A stretch of 64,000 bases of DNA from Streptomyces sp. AC555_RSS877 (GCF_019049245.1 NZ_JAGMUK010000007.1:1-64000); one strand, 5' to 3'; shown: positions 16,714 through 25,041, counted from the first letter of the stretch. Notes: a model not told the origin generated them from the sequence alone. Program-made: numbers and translations.

Positions 16714-18041
16714 GCCTCGGTCACCTCGAAGCCCTGCTTCTTCATGTCGTCGAAGGTCTTCGACTGCATGGTGCTGAGGGCAGAGGTGAACTGGGCCTCC
16801 TTCTTCGCCTTGGTGGCCTTGCCGAAGCCGTCGTTGAAGGCGGTGTAGGCGGTCTGCACGTTCGGGCCCCAGGCGGCGGTGGCCGTGGTGGCGGCTATCT
16901 CCGCGGCCGTGGTGTAGAAGTCCTTCTGGTTCGGGAAGAAGGCGGGCGTGGTGAGCACGTCGCCGGACTGGCCACTGGTGGCCGCCGGGTAGATGCCGAC
17001 CTCCTTGACCAGGGCGGCCAGCGCCTCCGGATCGGTGTTGATCCAGTGGGCGAACTTCGCCGCGGCCTCGGCGTGCTTGGAGTCGGTGGAGACACCGGTG
17101 GAGGAACCGCCCCAGCTGCCGGTGACGTTGTCGCCGGCCTTCCACTGCGGCAGCGGGGCCATCCGCCAGTTGCCCTGGGTCTTGGGGGCGGCGGAGACCA
17201 GCACACCGGGCGCCCACACGGCGGAGACCCAGCCGATGTGGGTGCCCTTGTTCAGGGCGTTGTTCCAGGCCGGGGTGTACATCGGCTGGTTGTCGATGAC
17301 GCCCTCCTGGACCAGGCCGCCCCAGAACTCGGCGACCTTCCGGCTGGCGGCGTCGTCGATGCCGACCGTCCACTTGCCGCCGCCGTCGACCGTCCACCAC
17401 TTGGCGCCGGCCTGCTGGGTGAGGCCCGCGAACAGACCCGGGTCGTTGGAGGAGAAGGTGGTCAGGTAGGCGTCCGGAAGGGCCTTCTTGGCGGCGCGCG
17501 CGGTCTCCGCGAACTCCGTCCAGGTCTTCGGCACGGACAGGCCGTGCTTCTTGAACAGGTCCTCGCGGTAGTAGAACATCAGCGGCCCGGAGTCCTGGGG
17601 GACGCCGTAGACCGCGTCGGTGCCGAGGGTGACCATGTCCCACAGGCCCTCGGCGAAGTCGCCCTTGGCGTCACCGACGTACTTCGAGATGTCGGCGAGC
17701 ACGTCGTTGGAGACCAGGGTCGGCAGCGACTGGTACTCGGCCTGGATCAGGTCGGGCGCGTTGCCGGCCTTCTTCGCCGTGATCACCTTGGTGAGGATCT
17801 CGGCGCCACTGCCCTGCTTGGACACCGTGACCGTGATGTCCGGGTTCTTCTTGTTCCAGATCGCGGCGACCTTCTCCATGTTGGGCGCCCACGACCAGTA
17901 GGTCAGCTTGACCGGCCCGCTGCTCTCTCCGGAGTCTTCGTCGTCGGAACCGCCGCAGGCGGCGAGGGTGCTCGTAAGGCCGAGGGCTGCGGCCCCGGCG
18001 AGGATGTTGCGCCTGCTGATCTGGCGGCGGTTGATCGACAT
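16710..18041 (-). CDS. sugar ABC transporter substrate-binding lipoprotein
   Basis: A 443-residue extracellular binding protein. The N-terminus has a Tat-like motif (ISRRNILAG) and a lipobox (TLAAC), so it is likely a Tat-exported lipoprotein. The body is a family-1 sugar-binding protein (LTYWSWAPNMEKVAAIW, TKVITAKKAGNAPDLIQAEY, YREDLFKKHGLSVPKTWTEF). I chose the ATG at 18041 because AGGGGAG ends six bases before it; an in-frame ATG at 18047 directly abuts that site. It is the first gene of the operon and is read from a promoter whose -10 lies in a LacI-type operator. Confidence 0.88.
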   Translation of the reverse strand: MSINRRQISRRNILAGAAALGLTSTLAACGGSDDEDSGESSGPVKLTYWSWAPNMEKVAAIWNKKNPDITVTVSKQGSGAEILTKVITAKKAGNAPDLIQAEYQSLPTLVSNDVLADISKYVGDAKGDFAEGLWDMVTLGTDAVYGVPQDSGPLMFYYREDLFKKHGLSVPKTWTEFAETARAAKKALPDAYLTTFSSNDPGLFAGLTQQAGAKWWTVDGGGKWTVGIDDAASRKVAEFWGGLVQEGVIDNQPMYTPAWNNALNKGTHIGWVSAVWAPGVLVSAAPKTQGNWRMAPLPQWKAGDNVTGSWGGSSTGVSTDSKHAEAAAKFAHWINTDPEALAALVKEVGIYPAATSGQSGDVLTTPAFFPNQKDFYTTAAEIAATTATAAWGPNVQTAYTAFNDGFGKATKAKKEAQFTSALSTMQSKTFDDMKKQGFEVTEA

Positions 18042-18160
18042 CTTCATCTCCCCTGACTTGGACGAGCCGACCTCGTCAACGTCCCGCGTACGCGGCAACC
18101 GCCGTGGGGGGAGGTTCTGCGGGACGTGACCGAGGGGCTGTGCGCGAGGGCCGCGCGGCT

Positions 18161-18178
18161 CTGTGATCGTGCACAGTA
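18161..18178. promoter_or_regulatory. LacI-family operator O1
   Basis: CTGTGATCGTGCACAGTA is the exact reverse complement of the site at 18258-18275, and each copy is itself an imperfect dyad (CTGTG-N6-CACAG). O1 covers the -10 of the binding-protein operon promoter. The centre-to-centre distance to O2 is 97 bases. Confidence 0.8.
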
Positions 18179-18203
18179 GAGAATTGTTTCGGCCCCTTGT
18201 CAA
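18173..18203 (-). promoter_or_regulatory. promoter of the galactoside ABC operon
   Basis: On the minus strand a consensus -35 TTGACA (18203-18198) is followed after 17 bases by TCTACT (18180-18175), or after 19 bases by TACTGT (18178-18173). Both -10 options overlap operator O1, which explains repression. Confidence 0.6.
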
Positions 18204-18257
18204 TGGCGAGTGCCTGGGGTTACCTACTTGTTGCTCGCGGATGCCAGTCGGAATCAG

Positions 18258-18275
18258 TACTGTGCACGATCACAG
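18258..18275. promoter_or_regulatory. LacI-family operator O2
   Basis: An exact inverted copy of O1, 53 bases upstream of the beta-galactosidase start codon. It probably lies at or just after the beta-galactosidase promoter; no good -35 is visible there. Confidence 0.8.
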
Positions 18276-18327
18276 AAACCTGGCGTCACCTCCGCCGCTA
18301 CCTGTCCTCGATCCCGGGAGCCACCGC

Positions 18328-20328
18328 ATGCCCTCCGCCGCCCCGCACGACCGCCTGCCACTCGCCTTCGGGGGCGACTACAACCCCGAGCAGTGGCCGC
18401 AGGAGGTGTGGGAGGAGGACGTACGGCTGATGCGCGAAGCCGGGGTCACCATGGTCTCGCTCGGCATCTTCGCGTGGTCCAGGATCGAACCCCGGCCCGG
18501 CGAGTACGACTTCGAGTGGCTGGACCAGATCATCGGGATGCTCCACGAAGCCGGGATCCTCGTGGACCTGGCGACACCCACCGTCGTACCGCCCGCCTGG
18601 TTCTACCGCGCCCACCCCGAGGCCCTGCCCGTGACCCGGGAGGGCGTGCGGCTGGCGTTCGGCTCACGCGGCGCGATCTGCCACTCCAACCCGGACTACC
18701 GGGCGGCCGCCGCTTCGATCACCTCACGGATCGGCGAGCGCTACGGGCGGCATCCCGCCGTGGTCCTGTGGCACGTCCACAACGAGTACGGCGCTCCCGT
18801 CCTGAGCTGCTACTGCGACACCTGCGCCCAGGCCTTCCGGGCCTGGCTCCAGGACCGCTACGGCACCCTCGACGCCCTCAACCATGCCTGGGGCACCGCC
18901 TTCTGGGGCCAGCTCTACGGCGACTGGGAGGAGATCGGGGTGCCCCGGACCACGCCCACGGTCGGCAACCCGGCCCATCAGCTGGACTTCCAGCGCTTCG
19001 CCGACGGTCAGGCCCGCGCCAACTTCGTCGCCGAGCGGGACCTCCTGCACCGTCTGTCCCCCGGCGTGCCCGTGACCACCAACTTCATGGTCGCGCCCAG
19101 CCAGTGTCAGAGCATCGACTACTGGGAGTGGGCCAGGGAGGTCGACCTGGTCACCAACGACCACTACCTGATCACCGACGGCCGCCGCACCCACGTCAAC
19201 CTGGCCCTCGCCGCCGACCTCACCCGCTCCGTCGCGGGCGGCGCCCCCTGGCTGCTGCTCGAACACTCCGCCTCGGGCATCAACTGGCAGCACCACAACC
19301 CGGCCAAGGAACCCGGCCAGATGGCCCGCAACTCCCTCGGCCATGTCGCCCGCGGCTCCGAGGGCGCGATGTTCTTCCAGTGGCGCCAGTCCCGCAGCGG
19401 TGCCGAGAAGTTCCACTCGTCGATGCTGCCGCACGGAGGGACGGGGACGCGTGTGTGGCGGGAGGTCACCGATCTGGGTCGCCGGGTCGCGGACCTGGCC
19501 GAGCTGCGCGGCACCCGCACCCGGGCCGACGTGGCCATGGTCTGGTCGTGGGACTCCTGGTGGGCGCAGGGCATGGATTGGCGGCCCAGCCAGGACCTGG
19601 ACGCACGGGAGCGGCTCGACGCGTTCTACGAGGCGCTGTACGACCGGCACCTGACGGTGGACTTCTTCCCGCCGGCCGGGCTGGGAGAGGTCGATCCCTC
19701 CCGGTACCCGCTGCTCGTCGTCCCCCAGCTGTACTCGGCGCCCGCCTCCGTCGCCGCCGACCTGGAGCGGTACGTCTCGCGCGGCGGCACGCTGCTGGTC
19801 TCCTTCTTCTCCGGCATCGTCGACGAGCACGACAGCGTGCACCCCGGCGCGTATCCCGGGGCGCTGCGGGACGTGCTCGGGCTGAGTGTCGAGGAGTTCG
19901 ACCCGTTGCTGCCGGGCGAGCGGGTCGCCGTACGGACCTCGCACGGGGACTCGTGGGAGGCCGACCTGTGGTCCGAATACGTCGTCCCGGGCGACGGCTG
20001 CGAGACCGTCGCCGCCTTCGCCGACGGCCGTACGGCCGGACGCCCGGCGCTCACCCGGCGCGCGCTCGGCGACGGGGCCGCCTGGTATCTGGCCACCCGA
20101 CTGAGCGGCGCGGATCTGGCGGCGGTCGTGGACCTCACCCTCGCGGACGCGGGGGTCACGCCCCTGGACCTGCCCCGGGACGTCGAACTCGTCGTACGGG
20201 AGGGCGAGTCGGGGGTGTTCCGGTTCGCCGTCAACCACACCGACGCCGAGGTGAAGGTGGTGCTGCCGGACGGGAGCCGGGCGGCGGTGCCCGCGGGCGC
20301 GGTCGAGGTGTTCCGCGAGCCGCGCTGA
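18328..20328 (+). CDS. ganA: GH42 beta-galactosidase
   Basis: A 666-residue cytoplasmic GH42 enzyme that removes terminal beta-galactose from oligosaccharides. The barrel starts with FGGDYNPEQWPQEVWEED. The acid/base is Glu153 in HVHNEYG and the nucleophile is Glu312 in LLLEHSASG. Cys118, Cys161, Cys163 and Cys166 (CYCDTC) match the GH42 zinc site. The trimerisation domain (VVPQLYSAPASVAADLERYV) and a C-terminal beta domain follow. GGGAG precedes the ATG. It is divergent from the ABC operon and next to the endo-galactanase, the same gene set as ganSPQAB of Bacillus; the symbol is by that analogy. Confidence 0.9.
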   Translation: MPSAAPHDRLPLAFGGDYNPEQWPQEVWEEDVRLMREAGVTMVSLGIFAWSRIEPRPGEYDFEWLDQIIGMLHEAGILVDLATPTVVPPAWFYRAHPEALPVTREGVRLAFGSRGAICHSNPDYRAAAASITSRIGERYGRHPAVVLWHVHNEYGAPVLSCYCDTCAQAFRAWLQDRYGTLDALNHAWGTAFWGQLYGDWEEIGVPRTTPTVGNPAHQLDFQRFADGQARANFVAERDLLHRLSPGVPVTTNFMVAPSQCQSIDYWEWAREVDLVTNDHYLITDGRRTHVNLALAADLTRSVAGGAPWLLLEHSASGINWQHHNPAKEPGQMARNSLGHVARGSEGAMFFQWRQSRSGAEKFHSSMLPHGGTGTRVWREVTDLGRRVADLAELRGTRTRADVAMVWSWDSWWAQGMDWRPSQDLDARERLDAFYEALYDRHLTVDFFPPAGLGEVDPSRYPLLVVPQLYSAPASVAADLERYVSRGGTLLVSFFSGIVDEHDSVHPGAYPGALRDVLGLSVEEFDPLLPGERVAVRTSHGDSWEADLWSEYVVPGDGCETVAAFADGRTAGRPALTRRALGDGAAWYLATRLSGADLAAVVDLTLADAGVTPLDLPRDVELVVREGESGVFRFAVNHTDAEVKVVLPDGSRAAVPAGAVEVFREPR

Positions 20329-20334
20329 GCTTTC

Positions 20335-20397
20335 CCTCCTGTTTCCACCTCCTGTTTCCACCTCCTGTTTCCACCTCTTGTTCTTCCTCTTGTTCTT
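20335..20397 (+). repeat. polypyrimidine tandem repeats between ganA and ganB
   Basis: Three exact copies of the 13-mer CCTCCTGTTTCCA (20335-20373) are followed by two copies of the 12-mer CCTCTTGTTCTT (20374-20397). The whole tract is pyrimidine-rich on the plus strand and sits between the stop of the GH42 gene and the ribosome site of the GH53 gene. Confidence 0.95.
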
Positions 20398-20430
20398 CCT
20401 CTGTGACTTTCACTGTGAAGGGACCCTGAC

Positions 20431-21582
20431 ATGCGCAGACGCAGTGTTCTGACCGCCGCCGGAGCCGCCGCGCTGGCGATACCCGTGCTGGGCGCGGCAC
20501 CCGCCGTGGCCGCACCGGCCGTCGCCGCAGCGGCCGGAGATCGTCGCCGCCTGCAGATCCGCGGCGTGGACATCTCCTCGCTGCCGAAGAACGAGGACAA
20601 GGGTGCCGTCTACCGGCGTGCCGACGGCCGCCGCCAGGACCCGGTCCGCATCCTCGCCGAGGCGGGCGTCACCCATGCCCGCCTCAAGGTGTGGGTCAAC
20701 CCGGCCGACGGCTACAACAACAAGGCCCACATACTCCCGCTGGCCCGTCGCCTGAAGCGGGCCGGCATCGGCATCTGGGTCGACTTCCACTACTCCGACA
20801 CCTGGGCGGACCCGGCGCACCAGACCAAGCCGGCCGCGTGGACCGGCCTGGACGTGGCCGGCCTGACCCGGGCCGTCTACGACCACACCGCCGACGTCCT
20901 CGGCGCGCTGAAGCGGCAGGGCACTCCGGCCGACCTGGTACAGATCGGCAACGAGCTCAACGGCGGCATGCTCTGGCCCGACGGCAACTGGGAGCACTGG
21001 GACAACCTCGCCGCCTTCCTCAAGGCCGGCCTCAGCGCCGCCCGCGACACCCAGCCGCGCATCCGCACGATCCTCCACCTGGCCAACGGCGGCGACAACG
21101 GGCTGTACCGGTGGTGGTTCGACAACGCGGTCTCCTACGGGGTCGACTTCGACATCATCGGCCTGTCGTACTACCCCTTCTGGCATGGGCCGGTGGAGCA
21201 GGCCGCCGCCAACATGGCCGACATCACGGCCCGTTACGGCAAGCCGTGCGTCATCGCCGAGACGGCCTACCCGTTCACGCTGGAGAGCGAGGACGACATC
21301 AACGACATCATGAACGACCCCTCGCAGCTCACCGAGGGCTTCCCCGCCACGCCCGAGGGCCAGGCGGCCTGGCTGCGCGCGGTGGCCGACCTCGCCGCCG
21401 CCGTCCCCGGCGGGCAGGGCCTCGGCTACTGCTACTGGGAAGGCGTGTGGACCTACCGCGCCGGCAGCGGCTGGAACCCTCAGGACCCGGCGTCCGGCAA
21501 CGCGTGGGAGAACCTTGCCCTGTTCGACTTCGAGGACAGGGCGCTGCCGGGGCTGAGGACACTGGGGCGCTACCGGTCGTAG
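20431..21582 (+). CDS. ganB: secreted GH53 arabinogalactan endo-beta-1,4-galactanase
   Basis: A 383-residue exported enzyme. The first 30 residues are a signal peptide (MRRRSVLTAAGAAALAIPVL), possibly Tat type. The GH53 barrel begins at RGVDISSLPKNED. The acid/base is Glu175 in QIGNELNGG and the nucleophile is Glu277 in VIAETAYPF. IGLSYYPFWHGP is a typical family segment. It cleaves beta-1,4-galactan outside the cell into oligosaccharides for the ABC importer and GH42 enzyme. It follows ganA by about 100 bases, across the polypyrimidine repeats, and probably shares its transcript. No accessory carbohydrate-binding module is present. Confidence 0.92.
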   Translation: MRRRSVLTAAGAAALAIPVLGAAPAVAAPAVAAAAGDRRRLQIRGVDISSLPKNEDKGAVYRRADGRRQDPVRILAEAGVTHARLKVWVNPADGYNNKAHILPLARRLKRAGIGIWVDFHYSDTWADPAHQTKPAAWTGLDVAGLTRAVYDHTADVLGALKRQGTPADLVQIGNELNGGMLWPDGNWEHWDNLAAFLKAGLSAARDTQPRIRTILHLANGGDNGLYRWWFDNAVSYGVDFDIIGLSYYPFWHGPVEQAAANMADITARYGKPCVIAETAYPFTLESEDDINDIMNDPSQLTEGFPATPEGQAAWLRAVADLAAAVPGGQGLGYCYWEGVWTYRAGSGWNPQDPASGNAWENLALFDFEDRALPGLRTLGRYRS

Positions 21583-21600
21583 GACCGAAGGGCCCGTTCA

Positions 21601-21628
21601 CCGGCGGCGACAGCCCTGTCGCCGCCGG
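21601..21628 (+). terminator. hairpin terminator after ganB
   Basis: A perfect 28-base palindrome with 13-base arms (21601-21613, 21616-21628) and a 2-base loop, 18 bases after the ganB stop. No T-run follows. Confidence 0.75.
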
Positions 21629-21722
21629 ACGGTGTAGTGGGCTACACCACCGATACGGGTGACCGTTCCCTCGTCGTGGCGAGCCGGCGACGGGATCGTG
21701 GGCGGACAGAGATCCTCACGGA

Positions 21723-21762
21723 TTCCCTCCTCCATCTCTTCCTCTCTCCTCCCCTCTTCCTC
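21723..21762 (+). repeat. polypyrimidine tract upstream of the small lipoprotein gene
   Basis: Forty bases with a single purine, made of irregular CTCCT/CTCTT units, end 16 bases before the start codon. The tract resembles the one between ganA and ganB. Confidence 0.85.
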
Positions 21763-21778
21763 GATGAAGGGACAGCCC

Positions 21779-22189
21779 ATGTCCGCGAACCGCCCGCGCC
21801 GCCGCCGTTTCACCCGCCTCGCCAGCGCCGTCGCCGCGGTCGCCCTGACCTCGGGGCTCGCCGCCGCCTGCGAGCCCGACGACTTCGACAACTCGCTGGA
21901 CTGCGTGTCCGACGCCGACACGATCTCCGACAGCCTCAAGGCGATCCACGAGGCCGGCTGGGACGCGGCCGAGGACCCCTCCCGCACGAACGAGTCGATC
22001 GACACGATCGAGAAGAACCTCGACAAGATCAACGCGGACACGGACGACAGCAAGGTCGACAAGGCGGCCGACGAGCTGAACCAGGCGGTCAAGGACTACA
22101 ACCAGGCCGTCCTGAACGGCGACACCGACCCGGACACCGGCAGGATCGACGCGGCGGCCGACAAGCTGAAGGACGTCTGCACGTCGTGA
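21779..22189 (+). CDS. small exported protein, probable lipoprotein
   Basis: A 136-residue protein of unrecognised family. A basic start (SANRPRRRRFTR), a hydrophobic stretch and GLAAACEP suggest a signal peptide with a lipobox-like cysteine. The mature part is acidic and mostly helical (ADTISDSLKAIHEAGWDAA, IDTIEKNLDKIN, AADELNQAVKDYNQAVLNG), with two further cysteines (one in SLDCVSD, one three residues from the end) that could form a disulfide. GAAGGGA precedes the ATG. It could be an envelope binding or signalling protein; no function is assignable. Confidence 0.75.
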   Translation: MSANRPRRRRFTRLASAVAAVALTSGLAAACEPDDFDNSLDCVSDADTISDSLKAIHEAGWDAAEDPSRTNESIDTIEKNLDKINADTDDSKVDKAADELNQAVKDYNQAVLNGDTDPDTGRIDAAADKLKDVCTS

Positions 22190-22321
22190 GCGGCCCTCTG
22201 TTCGCCGCGGCGCGACGTGACGGGACCGGCGGGTGCTCCACGCGGCCTCTTGGTGCCGGCTGACCGCCCGGACGGGGGCAAGACCATCTTCTCTGTGTCC
22301 GCCCACGCAACTCAGCCGTAA

Positions 22322-22351
22322 CGTGTGGCCCGACAGCGTGTGGCGCGACCA
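22322..22351 (+). repeat. 15-base direct repeat upstream of fumarylacetoacetase
   Basis: CGTGTGGCCCGACAG (22322) is followed at once by CGTGTGGCGCGACCA (22337), with 12 identities in 15. It lies 40-69 bases before the start codon and could be an activator or repressor site. Confidence 0.6.
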
Positions 22352-22390
22352 CATCGAACGCACGGTACGCACGAGAGTGAGGCAGCACCC

Positions 22391-23623
22391 ATGCCCCCCT
22401 TCGATGTCCCCGAGGGCGACCCCTTCGGCACGCACAACCTCCCGTACGGCGTGTTCTCGCTCCCCGGATCCGACGATCGCCGGGTGGGTGTCCGCCTCGG
22501 CGACCACGTCCTGGACGCGGGCGCGGCGGCCGCCGCCCTCGGCTCCCCGTACGTCGCCCTCCTCGCGCGGCCCTCCCTGAACCCGCTGCTCGCCGCGGGC
22601 CGCAACGCCTGGTCGGACGTGCGGCGCGCGCTGACGGCATGGGTGACGGTGCCCTCCCACCGCGAGACCATCGAGCCGCTGTTCCACCCCCTGTCGTCCG
22701 TGACCCTGCATCTGCCCTTCGAGGTGGCGGACTACGTCGACTTCTACGCCTCCGAGAACCACGCCCGGAACGTCGGCCAGATCTTCCGCCCGGACGCCGC
22801 CGACTCCCTGACCCCCAACTGGAAGCACCTGCCGATCGGCTACCACGGCCGCTCCGGCACGGTGGTGGTGTCCGGCACGGACGTCGTACGCCCGTCGGGT
22901 CAGCGGAAGGCCGCTTCCGACCCCGCGCCGGTCTTCGGACCCTCCGTCCGCCTGGACATCGAGGCCGAGGTCGGCTTCGTGGTCGGGGCGCCCTCGCGCA
23001 GGGGCGAACCGGTCGCCCTCACCGACTTCCGCGAGCACGTCTTCGGGCTGTGCCTGCTGAACGACTGGTCCGCGCGCGACATCCAGGCCTGGGAGTACGT
23101 CCCTCTCGGCCCGTTCCTCGGCAAGTCCTTCGCCACCTCGGTGTCGGCATGGATCACCCCGCTGGACGCCCTGGAGCCGGCACGGGTGACGCCCCCGGAG
23201 CGGACCCACCCCCTGCTGCCGTACCTGGACGACACGGACGACGAACCCGGCGGCTACGACCTGCGCATCTCGGTCGCCCTCAACGGCCACGTCGTCTCCG
23301 AGCCCCCTTTCTCCACCATGTACTGGACGGCCGCCCAGCAACTGGCCCACATGACCGTCAACGGCGCGTCCCTGCGCACCGGCGACCTGTACGGCTCCGG
23401 CACGGTGAGCGGACCTGCCGAGCGGGAACGGGGATCGCTGCTGGAACTGACCTGGAACGGCCGCGATGCCCTCGAACTCCCCGACGGCAAGCGGACCTTC
23501 CTCGAGGACGGCGACGAGGTGATCCTGTCGGCCTGGGCCCCCGGCCCTGACGGTGTCCGGGTGGGACTGGGCGAGGTCGTCGGCCGGGTGGTGCCGTCCC
23601 CGCCCCACATCGCGCCCCACTGA
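22391..23623 (+). CDS. fahA: fumarylacetoacetase
   Basis: A 410-residue enzyme of tyrosine breakdown that splits fumarylacetoacetate into fumarate and acetoacetate. The N-terminal domain (PFGTHNLPYGVFSL) is followed by the catalytic FAH domain: DFYASENHARNVG (with the catalytic His), WKHLPIGYHGR, IEAEVGFVVG with metal-binding Glu residues, LLNDWSARDIQAWEYVPLGPF, and NGASLRTGDLYGSGT. Length matches the family. It stands alone here; the other homogentisate genes are not in the window. The start ATG lies in a GC-poor run after GAGAGTGAGGCAG. Confidence 0.92.
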   Translation: MPPFDVPEGDPFGTHNLPYGVFSLPGSDDRRVGVRLGDHVLDAGAAAAALGSPYVALLARPSLNPLLAAGRNAWSDVRRALTAWVTVPSHRETIEPLFHPLSSVTLHLPFEVADYVDFYASENHARNVGQIFRPDAADSLTPNWKHLPIGYHGRSGTVVVSGTDVVRPSGQRKAASDPAPVFGPSVRLDIEAEVGFVVGAPSRRGEPVALTDFREHVFGLCLLNDWSARDIQAWEYVPLGPFLGKSFATSVSAWITPLDALEPARVTPPERTHPLLPYLDDTDDEPGGYDLRISVALNGHVVSEPPFSTMYWTAAQQLAHMTVNGASLRTGDLYGSGTVSGPAERERGSLLELTWNGRDALELPDGKRTFLEDGDEVILSAWAPGPDGVRVGLGEVVGRVVPSPPHIAPH

Positions 23624-23805
23624 ACGACTTCCGACACCTGCCGTACGCCGCCCGCCGCCGTCATACTGGCGACGGGCGGCGCGGCTGTGAGGACGACGGA
23701 CGACGCCGTCGCCGCTCGGACAACCCATGCGGCCGCACGGCCCGTCAGCCGTACAGCCCATACGGCCGTACAGCCGGCCGTACAACCCGTGCGGTGCTTG
23801 CCCCA

Positions 23806-23832
23806 GTGCACTGCGCACTGCGCGCTGTGCAC
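23806..23832. promoter_or_regulatory. imperfect dyad upstream of the M56-like protease gene
   Basis: A 27-base element beginning and ending with GTGCAC has 22 symmetrical positions. Upstream (23751-23788) the octamer GTACAGCC occurs twice plus a GTACAACC variant. It is a plausible operator for the gene starting at 23875. Confidence 0.45.
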
Positions 23833-23874
23833 CCATAGCAGCCGTTTCTTCCGACCAGATCCGGAGCCCGTGGC

Positions 23875-24813
23875 ATGACTGTCAGCCTGCTCCTGTTGAG
23901 CGCCGTCGCCCTGGCGGCCGCCGTACCGGTTCCGCGCGCGCTGACCCGGGCCGCGTGGCCCGAGCGGGACCCCGTGGTCGCGCTGTGGGTGTGGCAGTGC
24001 CTGGTCGCCACCGTCCTGCTGTGCTGTCTGGCGGCCCTCGTGCTGGGCACCGCGGCGGTCTTCCACACCGTCCGCGACCACGTCTTCGCACCGGCACCGC
24101 CGGCCGTGACCGCCGCGTACGACCTCTCCGTCGCCCCGGCCTGGGCCGTCGCCCTCACGCTGCTACTGGCGTGCGGGGCCGCCTGGACGACCGCGATGCT
24201 CGCCCGCGAGTTCGTCGAGGCCCGCCGATGCCGCGGCCAGGCCCGCGCCCACCTGCGCGAACGCGCCCCCGACCTGCCGGCCGGCCTGCCCGCCGCGCGC
24301 GGACCCCTGCTCGTCCTGGAGGACGAGTACCCGGACGCCTGGTGGATGCCCGGCAACCCGCCCCAGCTGATCGTGACGACCGGTGCCCTGCACCGCCTCA
24401 CCGACCACCAGCTGGACGCGGTCCTCACCCACGAGCGCGGCCACGCCCGAGCCCGCCACGACTGGCTGCTCCACCTCTCCACCGCCCTCGCCACCGGCTT
24501 CCCCCGTATCCCGCTCTTCGCCCACTTCTGCGACCAGACCCACCGCCTGGTCGAACTGTCCGCCGACGACACGGCCTCCCGCCGCTGCGGCCACCTGACC
24601 ACGGCCCTGGCCCTGATCGAACTGAACCAACACCGAGGCGTCCTCTCCTGCGCCTCCACCCACCGCCTCCTCGGCGAACGAGTGGACCGCCTCCTGGAGC
24701 CCCAGCCCCGCCTCGGCCCCCGCCACCGAGCCCTGACGACAACGGTGGCGACCCTGGTCCCGCTCCTCCCCCTCCTGATCACCTTCGCCCCAGGCATCAC
24801 GGCACTGTCGTAG
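23875..24813 (+). CDS. M56 (BlaR1/MecR1-type) membrane metalloprotease
   Basis: A 312-residue membrane protein with hydrophobic segments near residues 1-20, 38-63, 86-108 and 286-308. Between the third and fourth is a gluzincin-like active site: HERGH (186-190) in VLTHERGHARARHD, and a likely third ligand Glu in LVELSADDTASRR. Streptomyces has many such genes, usually paired with a BlaI-type repressor that the protease inactivates. No BlaI gene is adjacent, and there is no C-terminal sensor domain, so its signal and target are unknown. GGAG lies nine bases before the ATG. Confidence 0.85.
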   Translation: MTVSLLLLSAVALAAAVPVPRALTRAAWPERDPVVALWVWQCLVATVLLCCLAALVLGTAAVFHTVRDHVFAPAPPAVTAAYDLSVAPAWAVALTLLLACGAAWTTAMLAREFVEARRCRGQARAHLRERAPDLPAGLPAARGPLLVLEDEYPDAWWMPGNPPQLIVTTGALHRLTDHQLDAVLTHERGHARARHDWLLHLSTALATGFPRIPLFAHFCDQTHRLVELSADDTASRRCGHLTTALALIELNQHRGVLSCASTHRLLGERVDRLLEPQPRLGPRHRALTTTVATLVPLLPLLITFAPGITALS

Positions 24814-24820
24814 GACGGGC

Positions 24821-24912
24821 CACCCCAGCTGCGGGCAGTCGTGCCGCTGGGGCGGCACGGGTGGGCGCAGGCGGCACCCCGCCGGCGCCGGGCTGCGCCG
24901 GTCGCGCCGACC
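24821..24912. repeat. Streptomyces dispersed intergenic repeat (REP-like)
   Basis: Directly after the protease stop is a GC-rich element with competing stems: CCCCAGC (24823) with GCTGGGG (24846), or GTGCCGC (24841) with GCGGCAC (24852), then a GGGTGGGCGCAGGCGGCAC block and a CCGGCGCCGG palindrome. I recall closely similar CAGCTGCGGGCAGTCGTGCCGC elements scattered between genes in many Streptomyces genomes. It may also end transcription here. Confidence 0.6.
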
Positions 24913-25041
24913 CCGAAACCGGTGGCAGATCTTCCCCACAGCCACCGAAATCCCCAGGTCAGCAGCCCCACCGGCGGAGCCCCTGGTGGCGCAACAATCC
25001 CGCAACACGACTTTCCCTACCGCCTCGGTATGGTTCGAAAC

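Noticed and set aside
13764..17643. Minus-strand frames that appear to extend the LacI and permease genes upstream by hundreds of codons
   Set aside because: They are out-of-family N-terminal extensions over the preceding gene; starts at 14792, 15715 and 16713 fit the domains and the four-base overlaps.
20335..20397. CRISPR array
   Set aside because: The units are 12-13 bases and directly adjacent without spacers; no cas genes are present.
21716..23836. 706-residue open frame on the minus strand
   Set aside because: It is antisense to fumarylacetoacetase and the small lipoprotein and has no recognisable motif.
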